A stretch of 53,153 nt of DNA from Paludibacteraceae bacterium (GCA_017467185.1 JAFTSS010000086.1:1-53153), one strand, 5' to 3'. Shown: positions 43,529 through 52,132, numbered from the stretch's first letter. The notes: generated by a model from the sequence alone, not told the origin. A program made the numbers and translations.

Positions 43529-44491
43529 ATGGACAAGCCTTATGTAATTGGTATCGACCTTGGCGGACAAACTGCTAAATTTGGCATTGTTGATGCCCGC
43601 GGTAATGTGTTAAAACAAACTGCTATTCGTAGTAACACACAAAACAATCCAGAGGAGTTTATCAACGACCTTGCCGAAGGAATAAAAAAACTCATTGACA
43701 AAGAATTCGACATAAAAGATATTCGTGGCATTGGTGTAGGAGCACCAAATGGCAACTACTATACTGGTTGTATTGAAAGTGCTGCAAACCTCACTTGGGC
43801 TAAAAATCAAGTTGTTCATTTTGCAGATATGCTCAGCGAACGCGTTGAAGTACCGGTAGCTCTCACAAATGATGCTAATGCTGCTGCTGTGGGTGAAATG
43901 ACTTACGGAGCCGCTCGTGGTATGAAAAACTTCATTATGATTACTCTTGGTACCGGAGTTGGCTCTGGTATCGTTATCAATGGCGATGTTGTATATGGTC
44001 ACGATGGTTTTGCTGGTGAACTTGGTCACACATGTGCTGTTCGCAACAATGGCCGTATTTGCGGTTGCGGAAAAACAGGTTGCCTCGAAACTTACGCATC
44101 AGCTATGGGTGTTGCTCGCACTGCCCGCGAAATTATTGAACTCACAAATCGCAAAACTCTCCTTCGCAATATTCCAGCAGAGAATATCACATCTAAAGAT
44201 GTGTTCGATGCTGCTATTGAGGGTGATGAAGTTGCTAAAGATATATTTGCTTTCACTGGTCGCATGCTTGGCGAAAAATTTGCCGACTTCGTTGCATTCT
44301 CTGCACCTGAAGCAATTATTCTTTTCGGAGGATTAACTAAAGCTGGCGACCTTATATACAAACCAATAGTCGAAAGCATGAACCTCAATCTTATGCCTAT
44401 TTGGCGCAATAAGGTAAAAGTATTATTTTCTACTCTCAACGAAAGCGATGCCGCTATCCTTGGTGCAAGTGCCCTCGCTTGGGAAATCTAA
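43529..44491 (+). CDS. ROK-family sugar kinase (probable glucokinase)
   Basis: A 320-residue ROK kinase. ATP site IGIDLGGQTAKFGIVD, sugar site LTNDANAAAVGEMTYG with EVPVALTND, glycine-rich MITLGTGVGSGIVING, then GHDGFAGELGH (catalytic and zinc His) and the zinc knuckle CGCGKTGCLETYAS. No N-terminal HTH, so it is a kinase and not a repressor. Follows the FucP-type transporter, so it probably phosphorylates the imported hexose. Confidence 0.9.
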   Translation: MDKPYVIGIDLGGQTAKFGIVDARGNVLKQTAIRSNTQNNPEEFINDLAEGIKKLIDKEFDIKDIRGIGVGAPNGNYYTGCIESAANLTWAKNQVVHFADMLSERVEVPVALTNDANAAAVGEMTYGAARGMKNFIMITLGTGVGSGIVINGDVVYGHDGFAGELGHTCAVRNNGRICGCGKTGCLETYASAMGVARTAREIIELTNRKTLLRNIPAENITSKDVFDAAIEGDEVAKDIFAFTGRMLGEKFADFVAFSAPEAIILFGGLTKAGDLIYKPIVESMNLNLMPIWRNKVKVLFSTLNESDAAILGASALAWEI

Positions 44492-44495
44492 ATAA

Positions 44496-44562
44496 AATTT
44501 GAAAGTTGAAATGTGAAATTTGAAAATTATATTTCAACTCTCAACATTCAGCTCTAAACTTA
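44496..44562 (+). repeat. Purine-to-pyrimidine heptamer array after the ROK stop
   Basis: AATTTGA, AAGTTGA, AATGTGA, AATTTGA, AAATTAT, a 4-bp step, then CAACTCT, CAACATT, CAGCTCT, AAACTTA. The two halves are near inverted repeats (GAAAGTTGAAAT against ATTTCAACTCTC). Confidence 0.85.
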
Positions 44563-44733
44563 CCTCATATTCTCCCCCTGTTTGTTTTAGGGGGAATACC
44601 CGAAGGGGAAGGGGGTTCTAAACTCTAATCTCTAAACTATAAACTTACCTCATATTCTCCCCCTGTTTTAGGAGGAGTACCCAAAGGGGGAGGGGGTTCT
44701 AAACTCTAATCTCTAAACTATAAACTCTAATCT
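44556..44733 (+). repeat. 85-bp tandem duplication of [CT-rich element + heptamers]
   Basis: AAACTTACCTCATATTCTCC begins at 44556 and again at 44641. Each copy holds the CCCCCTG...AGGGGGAATACCCGAAGG element (44567-44617, 44651-44698) and then CTAAACT, CTAATCT, CTAAACT, ATAAACT. The second copy is 4 bp shorter in the loop. The array ends 3 bp before an ATG. Confidence 0.85.
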
Positions 44734-44736
44734 ATT

Positions 44737-45189
44737 ATGGTTCTCACCGACAAATGGTTTAGCACAATGGCTGAGGCCGACAACGAAATGCCTATTTTTG
44801 TTACTGGCCGTGATAATTTAGATGAATTTCGTCTTTCTAATAAATTCAAAGAACGTGTAGAAATTTATTGGAAATACGATTCTAACCACAATGGCATGCC
44901 ATCCGATGCCGAAGGCGAATTGATGGAACAAGTTATTAACGCCCTACAAAAAGCTGTTGAAAAAGACAAACTCGCCATTCTAACAGGCATATATACAGGC
45001 AACAACGAACGCACATTGGTTTTCTATACACGCACATCACGCGTATTTGGAGAACGCCTTAATGAAGCACTTGCGCCATTTCCTCAACTACCTATTACGC
45101 TCTATGTCGAAATCGACCCTGACTGGAACGAATACCAAGAACTATGCGAAATAAAACCTTTTGCCGAAAGTGATATAACAGAAGAATAA
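44737..45189 (+). CDS. DUF695-like protein
   Basis: A 150-residue protein with no signal peptide. DNEMPIFVTGRDNLDEF, KFKERVEIYWKYD, TGIYTGNNERTLVFYTRTSR and a C-terminal DPDWNEYQEL resemble the DUF695 family, whose function is unknown. It is acidic and soluble. It ends in a bidirectional terminator facing dnaX. No functional link to the preceding kinase is evident. Confidence 0.7.
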   Translation: MVLTDKWFSTMAEADNEMPIFVTGRDNLDEFRLSNKFKERVEIYWKYDSNHNGMPSDAEGELMEQVINALQKAVEKDKLAILTGIYTGNNERTLVFYTRTSRVFGERLNEALAPFPQLPITLYVEIDPDWNEYQELCEIKPFAESDITEE

Positions 45190-45195
45190 ACAAAA

Positions 45196-45227
45196 GAGGC
45201 TATCCAATTCAAAAATTGAATAGCCTC
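45196..45227. terminator. Bidirectional terminator between DUF695 and dnaX
   Basis: Stem GAGGCTAT/ATAGCCTC (45196-45203 with 45220-45227), continued by CAA/TTG across one mismatch; A-rich before, ATTTATTT after. Confidence 0.8.
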
Positions 45228-45260
45228 ATTTATTTACACACAACTCCTATTCCCTTTTAC

Positions 45261-47066
45261 CTATACCAACTCTAATCCCAATTCATTTTTCAAATGCTTA
45301 AAATCAGAGTTTATCTCTTGCATATGCTTAAATTTTTCATCCGATGTTAAAAACATATTTTGAGTTACTTGCTCTTCCACAAAAAAATCAACAACAATTC
45401 CATTATTTTTCAACTCACTTGCCAAGAACTGCTCTAAAGTGCGTTTATGCTTACTTAAAGCTTCAAATTGCATTGTATTTATCAACTTCACAACTACATG
45501 ATAATCTTCTCCTTTTATAGGCAAAAAGTTTTTCATTGTATTTGAAGTATGCAATTCCCCTTCTATCTTTTTTGCATACAATCGCCATGCACGTACTAAA
45601 TCATCATCCGTAAAATCAGATTGGATTATCTTTTGAACATTCGATTCGACAGACACAACATTTTTAACCTCGCTCTTCTCTTCTATCTCTAAAGAGTTAC
45701 TATCTACTTTTACGGACGTTGTATTCAATGAAACCGACACCACTTTGGGTTTCTGCACCACGATAGGCTCACCCACAACTACAGGTTTCTTATCTTGTGT
45801 CGCATTCGATTGTGAATTAACAATAGTTGGTTGACTATTAACTGTTGACTGTTGACTGTGCATTGTGCACTGTGCATTGTGCATTGTGCATTGTGCATTA
45901 TTTTGTTCTCCCAGAGTTGGTGCAACAGCTATTAACGGCAACTCTGGTTCAACTTTTTTTGGCTGTACTCCTCCCGCAACTAATCCTGCCACTCTAATCA
46001 ACATTACCTCAACCAACAACCGCTTATTTCTACTTGCTCTATAAGCTAAATCACAATCATTAGCAAATTCCAATGCTTTATACAACCACCACAACTCACA
46101 ACGTTTCGATTGTTCTTTATATTTCTCTGCTATAGACTCTCCTACTTCCAACAATGGCAATGTCATTTCATCTCTACTAACCATCAAATCACGCAAATGC
46201 GATGACAATCCACCTACAAAATGCTGTCCTTCAAACCCTTTACTCAACACTTCATCAAATATCATCAAAGCCTCTGGCACTCGGTTTTGCAATAATGCAT
46301 CAACTAATCTAAAATAATAATCATAATCTAATACATTCAAGTTTGATATAACCCCTTGATATGTAACCTTATTGCCACAAAAACTCACCACTTGGTCAAA
46401 TATCGACAACGCATCACGCATAGCTCCATCTGCCTTTTGCGCAATAACATTCAACGCCATATCTTCTACCTCAACACCCTCATTCTTCGCCACATACTGC
46501 AAATGAGCCACTGTATCATTGATAGTTATACGATTAAAATCATATATCTGACAACGCGACAATATAGTAGGTATAATCTTATGCTTTTCGGTTGTAGCAA
46601 GAATAAATATTGCGTGAGCAGGGGGCTCTTCCAATGTTTTCAAAAAGGCATTAAATGCCGCAGCCGACAACATGTGAACCTCATCGACGATATAAACGCT
46701 ATATTTACCAATTTGAGGCGGTATTCTCACTTGATCAACCAAATTTCTTATATCATCTACCGAGTTATTCGATGCCGCATCTAATTCATGAATATTAAAT
46801 GAACGTTGCTCATTGAATGCCTTACACGATTCGCATTCGTTACAAGCCTCACCGTTTGCCGTAGGGTGCAAACAGTTAATTGTCTTCGCAAATATACGAG
46901 CACAAGTCGTTTTTCCCACACCACGTGGACCACAAAACAAATATGCATGCGCCAAATGATTATTGGCGATTGCATTTTTCAATGTTGCGGTCAACGCAGC
47001 CTGTCCCACCACCGACATAAACGTCTGCGGACGATACTTTCGCGCTGATACTATATATTGTTCCAT
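45261..47066 (-). CDS. dnaX: DNA polymerase III subunit gamma/tau
   Basis: A 601-residue clamp-loader ATPase. Walker A FCGPRGVGKTTCARIFAK (about 43-60), zinc module with CLHP, ACNECESC, Walker B YIVDEVHMLS, sensor LATTEKHKIIPTILSRC, then domain III and a tau-like C-terminal region. The variable linker (about residues 390-425) contains AQCTMHN repeated, then QQSTVNSQPTIVNS. That stretch is read from an 84-bp heptamer array, exactly 28 codons, absent from the family elsewhere as far as I know. I see no classic A-run frameshift site. Promoter -7 box at 47120-47127. Confidence 0.94.
   Translation of the reverse strand: MEQYIVSARKYRPQTFMSVVGQAALTATLKNAIANNHLAHAYLFCGPRGVGKTTCARIFAKTINCLHPTANGEACNECESCKAFNEQRSFNIHELDAASNNSVDDIRNLVDQVRIPPQIGKYSVYIVDEVHMLSAAAFNAFLKTLEEPPAHAIFILATTEKHKIIPTILSRCQIYDFNRITINDTVAHLQYVAKNEGVEVEDMALNVIAQKADGAMRDALSIFDQVVSFCGNKVTYQGVISNLNVLDYDYYFRLVDALLQNRVPEALMIFDEVLSKGFEGQHFVGGLSSHLRDLMVSRDEMTLPLLEVGESIAEKYKEQSKRCELWWLYKALEFANDCDLAYRASRNKRLLVEVMLIRVAGLVAGGVQPKKVEPELPLIAVAPTLGEQNNAQCTMHNAQCTMHSQQSTVNSQPTIVNSQSNATQDKKPVVVGEPIVVQKPKVVSVSLNTTSVKVDSNSLEIEEKSEVKNVVSVESNVQKIIQSDFTDDDLVRAWRLYAKKIEGELHTSNTMKNFLPIKGEDYHVVVKLINTMQFEALSKHKRTLEQFLASELKNNGIVVDFFVEEQVTQNMFLTSDEKFKHMQEINSDFKHLKNELGLELV
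45814..45897 (+). repeat. Heptamer array, 12 units, in frame inside dnaX
   Basis: Words GAATTAA, CAATAGT, TGGTTGA, CTATTAA, CTGTTGA twice, CTGTGCA and TTGTGCA alternating, then TTGTGCA repeats. 84 bp is a multiple of both 7 and 3. It joins two word families seen separately elsewhere. Confidence 0.9.
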
Positions 47067-47119
47067 AAATAAAATAATTCAAAAAGACTTATAACTTCCT
47101 TTCCATTTATAATGATTTG

Positions 47120-47127
47120 CAAAGATA
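47120..47127 (-). promoter_or_regulatory. -7 box for dnaX
   Basis: TATCTTTG on the minus strand. The -33 position falls in the shared GAATTAT array and has no TTTG. Confidence 0.5.
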
Positions 47128-47132
47128 ACAAA

Positions 47133-47167
47133 AATTTATGAATTATGAATTATGAATTGTGAATTAT
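47133..47167 (+). repeat. Heptamer array, 5 units (GAATTAT), between divergent promoters
   Basis: AATTTAT, GAATTAT twice, GAATTGT, GAATTAT. It lies between the -7 boxes of dnaX and the ABC gene and covers the -33 position of both. Confidence 0.8.
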
Positions 47168-47173
47168 TTTTAC

Positions 47174-47181
47174 TATCTTTG
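47174..47181 (+). promoter_or_regulatory. -7 box for the ABC exporter gene
   Basis: TATCTTTG; start of transcription about 27 nt before the ATG. The leader is three pyrimidine heptamers (AACTTCT, AATTTCT, AACTTTA). Confidence 0.55.
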
Positions 47182-47212
47182 CAACCCATAACTTCTAATT
47201 TCTAACTTTAAC

Positions 47213-49042
47213 ATGTTTAATTTATTCCGCCGTTTTCTTTCTCCATATAAATGGTATGTGATTGCCAATATATTCCTAAATCTCATCACTGCCATATTCA
47301 ACCTTTTCTCGTTTGCTTCAATTATACCGATTCTGCAAATACTTTTCGGTATGGATACAAACACACATACCTACATCCCATTTTCACAAATAGACTCACT
47401 CGACTCTCTACTCGAAATTGGTAAAAACAACATATATGCCTACATCGAAGCACTTATCAATCAACATGGAGCATCTACAGCTCTCATGCTTTTAGGTCTA
47501 TATCTCATCATAATGACCCTACTCAAAACCCTCTCCGCATTCCTCGCATCTGCCTCTCTCGTACCAATTCGCACAGGTATCCTACGCGACATTCGAAACA
47601 CTATATATCGAAAAATTACATCTCTACATCTCGGCTATTTCTCTCACGAGAAGAAAGGCGACATCATCAGTCGAATCACAAACGACGTAGTTGAGGTTGA
47701 AGCTTCTATCATATCGTCGCTCGAAACCATATTCAAAAACCCAATAATGATTCTTCTCTACCTCATAGTCCTTTTCACTATGAGTTGGCGACTAACCATT
47801 TTTGTACTCATTCTATTACCTATCAGCGGATTACTCATCGGACGCATAGGTAAATCGCTTAAACGAAAATCACTACTCGGACAACAACTCTCTGGCGAAC
47901 TCATCGCTCAAATCGAAGAAACTCTTGGCGGACTACGCGTTGTAAAGGCATTCAATGCCGAATCTAAACTAAACCAACGTTTCCAATCGCTCAACGAAAC
48001 TATCCGCCACACATTCAATCGAATACACATTCGCTATTTCCTCGCCCACCCAATCAGCGAATTTCTCGGCACTGCCGTAATAGCCATCCTTCTTTGGTAC
48101 GGTGGCTACCTAATCCTCTCTGGCAAAGGAGGCATCACAGCTCCCGAATTTATCTACTACCTCGTCATATTCTACAGCATTATCAACCCATTCAAAGAAC
48201 TCTCTCGCGCTAGCTATAGCATACAAAAAGGTCTTGCCTCTCTCCAACGCATCGATGCTGTACTCGATGCCGAAAACAAAATCATCGAACCAACTAATCC
48301 TCAAAATATCAACTCTTTCAACAACGAAATACGATTCAACAACGTATCCTTCAAATACCAAGACGAATGGGTACTAAAAAACATAAACCTAACCATCCCA
48401 AAAGGACAAACCGTTGCACTTGTTGGACAATCAGGCTCTGGCAAATCCACACTTGTTGACCTCATACCTCGTTTTTACGACACTATCGAGGGTTCAATCA
48501 CAATCGACGGCATCGACATCCGCAATCTCAGCACTCACAACCTACGTCACCTTATGGGCAATGTCAATCAAGAGGCTATTCTCTTCAACGACACCATATA
48601 TAATAACATAACCTTTGGTGTAGAATCTGCCACTCAATCCGAAGTAGAGCATGCAGCCCGCATTGCCAATGCCCACGATTTCATCATGGCAACTCCCGAC
48701 GGCTACCAAACCAACATTGGCGACCGTGGTTCTCGCCTCTCAGGCGGACAACGTCAACGCATATCCATAGCCCGTGCCATTCTCAAAAATCCACCTATTC
48801 TCATTCTCGACGAAGCAACATCTGCCCTCGATACTGAGTCAGAACGCCTCGTACAAGAAGCAATCGAACAACTCATGCTCAACCGCACAGCCATCGTCAT
48901 TGCCCACCGTCTATCAACCATTAAATCTGCCGACCTAATCTGCGTTCTACACGAAGGTCAAATCATAGAACAAGGCACACACGAACAACTAATCGCACTC
49001 AACGGACAATACAAAAAACTCTGCGATATGCAAAACTTCTAA
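47213..49042 (+). CDS. MsbA-like ABC exporter (permease-ATPase fusion)
   Basis: A 609-residue half-transporter that works as a homodimer. Six membrane helices lie in residues 1-330, with coupling-helix region LGYFSHEKKGDIISRITNDV. The ATPase has Walker A GQSGSGKST (about 400), Q-loop VNQEAILFND, signature LSGGQRQRISIARAIL, Walker B ILILDEATSALD and switch AHRLST. MsbA-type members flip lipid A or export lipids and drugs. In an organism with elaborate LPS handling, lipid A flipping is plausible but unproven. Confidence 0.9.
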   Translation: MFNLFRRFLSPYKWYVIANIFLNLITAIFNLFSFASIIPILQILFGMDTNTHTYIPFSQIDSLDSLLEIGKNNIYAYIEALINQHGASTALMLLGLYLIIMTLLKTLSAFLASASLVPIRTGILRDIRNTIYRKITSLHLGYFSHEKKGDIISRITNDVVEVEASIISSLETIFKNPIMILLYLIVLFTMSWRLTIFVLILLPISGLLIGRIGKSLKRKSLLGQQLSGELIAQIEETLGGLRVVKAFNAESKLNQRFQSLNETIRHTFNRIHIRYFLAHPISEFLGTAVIAILLWYGGYLILSGKGGITAPEFIYYLVIFYSIINPFKELSRASYSIQKGLASLQRIDAVLDAENKIIEPTNPQNINSFNNEIRFNNVSFKYQDEWVLKNINLTIPKGQTVALVGQSGSGKSTLVDLIPRFYDTIEGSITIDGIDIRNLSTHNLRHLMGNVNQEAILFNDTIYNNITFGVESATQSEVEHAARIANAHDFIMATPDGYQTNIGDRGSRLSGGQRQRISIARAILKNPPILILDEATSALDTESERLVQEAIEQLMLNRTAIVIAHRLSTIKSADLICVLHEGQIIEQGTHEQLIALNGQYKKLCDMQNF

Positions 49043-49076
49043 AACAAACAAAATACTAACTAAGCGAAGCCAAGAA

Positions 49077-49178
49077 GTCTCACATCTCGTGTCTCATGTC
49101 TCGCTACTAAAAATCTAATAAATACTAACAAAGCGATGCTGTGTACCAAAATCTCGCTACTCGCTACTAAAAATCTAA
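49077..49178 (+). repeat. Heptamer arrays (GTCTCAC/ATCTCGC, TACTAAA) with local duplication
   Basis: GTCTCAC, ATCTCGT, GTCTCAT, GTCTCGC, TACTAAA, AATCTAA, then the block CGCTACTAAAAATCTAATAA recurs about 60 bp later before the next gene. Pyrimidine-rich ahead of the start codon. Confidence 0.75.
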
Positions 49179-49182
49179 TAAT

Positions 49183-50328
49183 ATGCTAAACTTCGAATTC
49201 CAAAACCCAACTAAAATCATCTTTGGCAAAGGCTCAATCGCCAAAATCGCTCAACAATTCACTCATCCTACCAAAATAATGCTCACCTTCGGTGGTGGCA
49301 GTGTTAAACGCAATGGAGTTTACGACCAAGTAATCGACGCTCTCAAAGGCCACGAAATCGTCGAATTTTGGGGCATCGAACCAAACCCTAAAGTAGAAAC
49401 TCTTCGAAAAGCAGTTGAACTTGGCAAACAAGAAAACGTCGAATTCATCATCGCCGTAGGCGGTGGCTCTACCGTCGATGGCACTAAACTCATCGCTTGT
49501 GCTATATGCTACGATGGCGACGCTTGGGACCTTGTGCTCGACCCTAAAAAAGTCAAAGGCGCCATACCTTTTGCCTCTGTTATGACTATGCCTGCCACTG
49601 GCTCTGAAATGAACAACGGTGCCGTAATCTCAAACCTCGCAACTAAAGAAAAATACGGTTTCTACTCTTACTACCCTCAATTCTCAATCCTCGACCCAGA
49701 GGTAACCTACTCTATCCCACCTTATCAAGTTGCTTGTGGTATCGCCGACACTTTCGTTCACGTCATGGAACAATACCTCACTGCCACAAACATCAATCCT
49801 CTCATGGACCGCTGGGCAGAAGGCATACTTCTCAACCTCATCGAGATAGCTCCACAAATCCAAGAAAACCCACAAGACTACGACCTCATGTCGCAATACA
49901 TGCTCTCTGCCACTATGGGTCTTAACCGCTTCATTGCAATGGGTGTACCTCAAGACTGGGCTACTCACAACATTGGACACGAGCTCACAGCTCTTCACGG
50001 AGTTACTCACGGCGAATCGCTCGCAATCGTCCTCCCTGCCACTATGACTGTCCTCAGCGAACAAAAACACGACAAAATACTTCAATATGGCGAACGCGTT
50101 TGGGGTATCACCGAAGGCACTGATGGCATAAAAATTGCAGAAGCAATAGGCAAAACCGAACAATTCTTCTCGCAACTCGGACTTGCAACTCGCCTCTCTC
50201 AACTCAACATAGGCGAAGAAACTATTGCCGAAATCGAACGCCGCTTCAACGAACGCGGCACCCTCCTCGGCGAATTCAAAAACGTAAATGGTTCAGTAGC
50301 TCGCGCTATCCTCGAATGCGCACTATAA
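49183..50328 (+). CDS. Iron-containing alcohol dehydrogenase, YqhD/BDH type
   Basis: A 381-residue NADPH-preferring dehydrogenase. MLTFGGGSVKRNGVYDQV and VGGGSTVDGTKLIA form the nucleotide site; metal ligands lie in GIADTFVHVMEQYLT, GHELTALHGVTHGESLAIVLP. The GGGS and Arg/Lys pattern fits YqhD-like enzymes that reduce short aldehydes, including lipid-peroxidation products. Start is the first ATG and immediately gives LNFEFQNPTKIIFGKGSI, the family start. Physiological substrate unknown. Confidence 0.9.
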   Translation: MLNFEFQNPTKIIFGKGSIAKIAQQFTHPTKIMLTFGGGSVKRNGVYDQVIDALKGHEIVEFWGIEPNPKVETLRKAVELGKQENVEFIIAVGGGSTVDGTKLIACAICYDGDAWDLVLDPKKVKGAIPFASVMTMPATGSEMNNGAVISNLATKEKYGFYSYYPQFSILDPEVTYSIPPYQVACGIADTFVHVMEQYLTATNINPLMDRWAEGILLNLIEIAPQIQENPQDYDLMSQYMLSATMGLNRFIAMGVPQDWATHNIGHELTALHGVTHGESLAIVLPATMTVLSEQKHDKILQYGERVWGITEGTDGIKIAEAIGKTEQFFSQLGLATRLSQLNIGEETIAEIERRFNERGTLLGEFKNVNGSVARAILECAL

Positions 50329-50353
50329 CCCTTTAACAGTCAACTATAACCCT

Positions 50354-50593
50354 ATGATAATTAAAGTAATTGGCAATTGTTGCCACGCATGCCATGCCAC
50401 ATATCAAGCAGTAAAAAACGCTGCAACCGACATCGATCCTAACATCGAAGTCCAACACGTCAGCGACATAATGCAAATACTCCAACTTGGCATCATCAAC
50501 GCTCCAACCGTAATTATCAACGACAAAATCGTAACTTCAGGCGAGCACCTCACCATCGAGCAAGCTCGCCAACTAATACTACAAAACCGATGA
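50354..50593 (+). CDS. Small thioredoxin-fold protein (TM0996/MTH895 type)
   Basis: A 79-residue thioredoxin fold. The redox motif is CHAC at residues 10-13, with one more Cys just before. The cis-Pro loop NAPTVIIND is present, followed by the final helix EHLTIEQARQLI. This family often partners membrane thiol conduits or arsenical permeases. The stop overlaps the next start by 4 bp, so the two proteins are coupled and probably exchange electrons. Confidence 0.88.
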   Translation: MIIKVIGNCCHACHATYQAVKNAATDIDPNIEVQHVSDIMQILQLGIINAPTVIINDKIVTSGEHLTIEQARQLILQNR

Positions 50594-51315
50594 GCACCTA
50601 CATCGAAATCATACTGCTCGGCTTAGTGTTTGCTCTCGACCCATGTCTTCTGCTCACCAACATAGCTGCCATAGGCTATCTCAGCAAAGACATCGACAAT
50701 CGAAAATCCGCATTCCACAAAGGCTTATGGTACACCCTCGGGCGTACCATAACCTACGGAGTGTTAGGACTTTCTCTCATCCTACTCCTACAAGCAGGCG
50801 GCAACATCACCCCAATCCAGACCTTCATTGACCAATGGGGCACTATAATCATAATCCCATTTCTCATCATCATGGGCATCCTCCTCTGCCTTGCCGACTA
50901 TCTACCCCTATCAAAACTCTCTTTTTCGCCCAAAATCAACCAAACCAACTATCAAGGCAACTTCGGCTCATTCCTTATGGGCGCTATTCTCTCCTTTGCC
51001 TTCTGCCCTACCAACGCACTCATTTTCTTCGTAATGATGGTTCCCCTATGCGCAGCCTCACCCCTCGGCTATGCCCTACCATTTCTCTTTGCAGCCACAA
51101 CTGCACTACCCATCATCCTCATTGCCTACATCTTAGTATTTAGTCTCAACACAATCAACCGTCACTACCGCCAACTCCAAAATCTCGGCAAATACCTTCG
51201 CTACATCACTGGCACAATCTTCATCATCATAGGCATAATCCTCGCAATACAACAATTTACGCCCCACCGCCATCATCATCACCACCACACCCATGAACTC
51301 ATTGATCACCACTAA
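50590..51315 (+). CDS. CcdA/DsbD-like membrane thiol transporter with histidine-rich tail
   Basis: A 241-residue protein with six membrane helices. It bears the two CcdA-type cysteine motifs, LDPCLLL in helix 1 and FCPTNAL in helix 4. It would pass reducing power across the membrane from the coupled thioredoxin; related ArsG-type permeases act in arsenical efflux, so that is an alternative. The cytoplasmic tail RHHHHHHTHELIDHH holds ten or more histidines and should bind Ni, Zn or Cu. That suggests a metal-resistance or metal-sensing role (inference). Confidence 0.82.
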   Translation: MSTYIEIILLGLVFALDPCLLLTNIAAIGYLSKDIDNRKSAFHKGLWYTLGRTITYGVLGLSLILLLQAGGNITPIQTFIDQWGTIIIIPFLIIMGILLCLADYLPLSKLSFSPKINQTNYQGNFGSFLMGAILSFAFCPTNALIFFVMMVPLCAASPLGYALPFLFAATTALPIILIAYILVFSLNTINRHYRQLQNLGKYLRYITGTIFIIIGIILAIQQFTPHRHHHHHHTHELIDHH

Positions 51316-51344
51316 CCAACAAAAAACAACAAACTAAAATCCCT

Positions 51345-51410
51345 AAAAAATCTAGAAAATCTAAAATATCTAGATTATCTAGAAAGTATAGATAATCTAG
51401 GACTTTAACT
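51345..51410 (+). repeat. AT-rich array of TCTAGAAAA-like words
   Basis: Words around ATCTAGAAA repeat about every 9-10 bp and contain nested TCTAGA palindromes. The period differs from the heptamers. Lies after the CcdA-like gene. Confidence 0.6.
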
Positions 51411-51428
51411 CTATAATATCTACAAAAA

Positions 51429-51458
51429 AAGGGGACTCACCACTCGGCGAGTCCCCTT
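51429..51458. terminator. Bidirectional terminator after efp and the CcdA-like gene
   Basis: GGGGACTC/GAGTCCCC (51431-51438 with 51449-51456) extended by AA/TT; A-run before and TTATTTTT after. Confidence 0.88.
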
Positions 51459-51475
51459 ATTTTTATACAATCAAA

Positions 51476-52042
51476 TTACTCACGTACACGTTCAACGTAT
51501 GAACCATCGCGAGTGTCGATTTTAATCTTATCACCTGCATTGATAAACAAAGGTACACGCACTTCTGCACCATTTTCCACAGTTGCAGGTTTCAATGTGT
51601 TTGTAGCTGTATCACCTTTCAAACCAGGTTCTGTATAAGTGATCTCCATAACAACATGAGTTGGCATATCAGCATAAAGAATAGTTTCACTTTCTGCGTG
51701 AACAACAACTTCAAGTTGATCACCCTCTTTCATAAATTTAACACCATTGATAAGTTCTTCATTAACTGAAACTTGTTCAAATGTCTCATTGTTCATCAAG
51801 TTACAACCCATATCATCACGATACAAGAATTGATAAGGACGACGTTCGATACGAACTTCTTGTACTTTCACACCTGAGTTCCAAGTTTTATCCAAAATAC
51901 GACCTGTTGTAACATTTTTCAATTTTGTACGTACGAAAGCAGGACCTTTACCTGGTTTAACGTGCAAAAACTCAACAATAAAGAAATATTGACCATCGAT
52001 ATCGAGGCACATTCCATTTTTAAAATCAGCAGTAGTAGCCAT
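51476..52042 (-). CDS. efp: Translation elongation factor P
   Basis: A 188-residue EF-P, three beta domains. It relieves ribosome stalling at polyproline. The modified-lysine loop is KPGKGPA with K32 at the tip, followed by [10 protein letters not shown]. The C-terminal signature is [19 protein letters not shown]. Single gene with a promoter and terminator of its own. Confidence 0.95.
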   Translation of the reverse strand: MATTADFKNGMCLDIDGQYFFIVEFLHVKPGKGPAFVRTKLKNVTTGRILDKTWNSGVKVQEVRIERRPYQFLYRDDMGCNLMNNETFEQVSVNEELINGVKFMKEGDQLEVVVHAESETILYADMPTHVVMEITYTEPGLKGDTATNTLKPATVENGAEVRVPLFINAGDKIKIDTRDGSYVERVRE

Positions 52043-52091
52043 AAATCTGTTTATATTTAATAGGTTATAAAATATTCCATTTTTCAGCCCG

Positions 52092-52123
52092 CAAAATTAC
52101 AAAAAAAAATCCAAATACACAAC
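52092..52123 (-). promoter_or_regulatory. Promoter of efp
   Basis: Minus strand: GTTG (52120-52123), 20 nt, TAATTTTG (52092-52099). Confidence 0.6.
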
Positions 52124-52132
52124 ACCCAATAA

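Noticed and set aside
43610-44029. 139-codon ORF antisense to the ROK kinase
   Set aside because: Lies wholly opposite conserved kinase motifs and has no family features.
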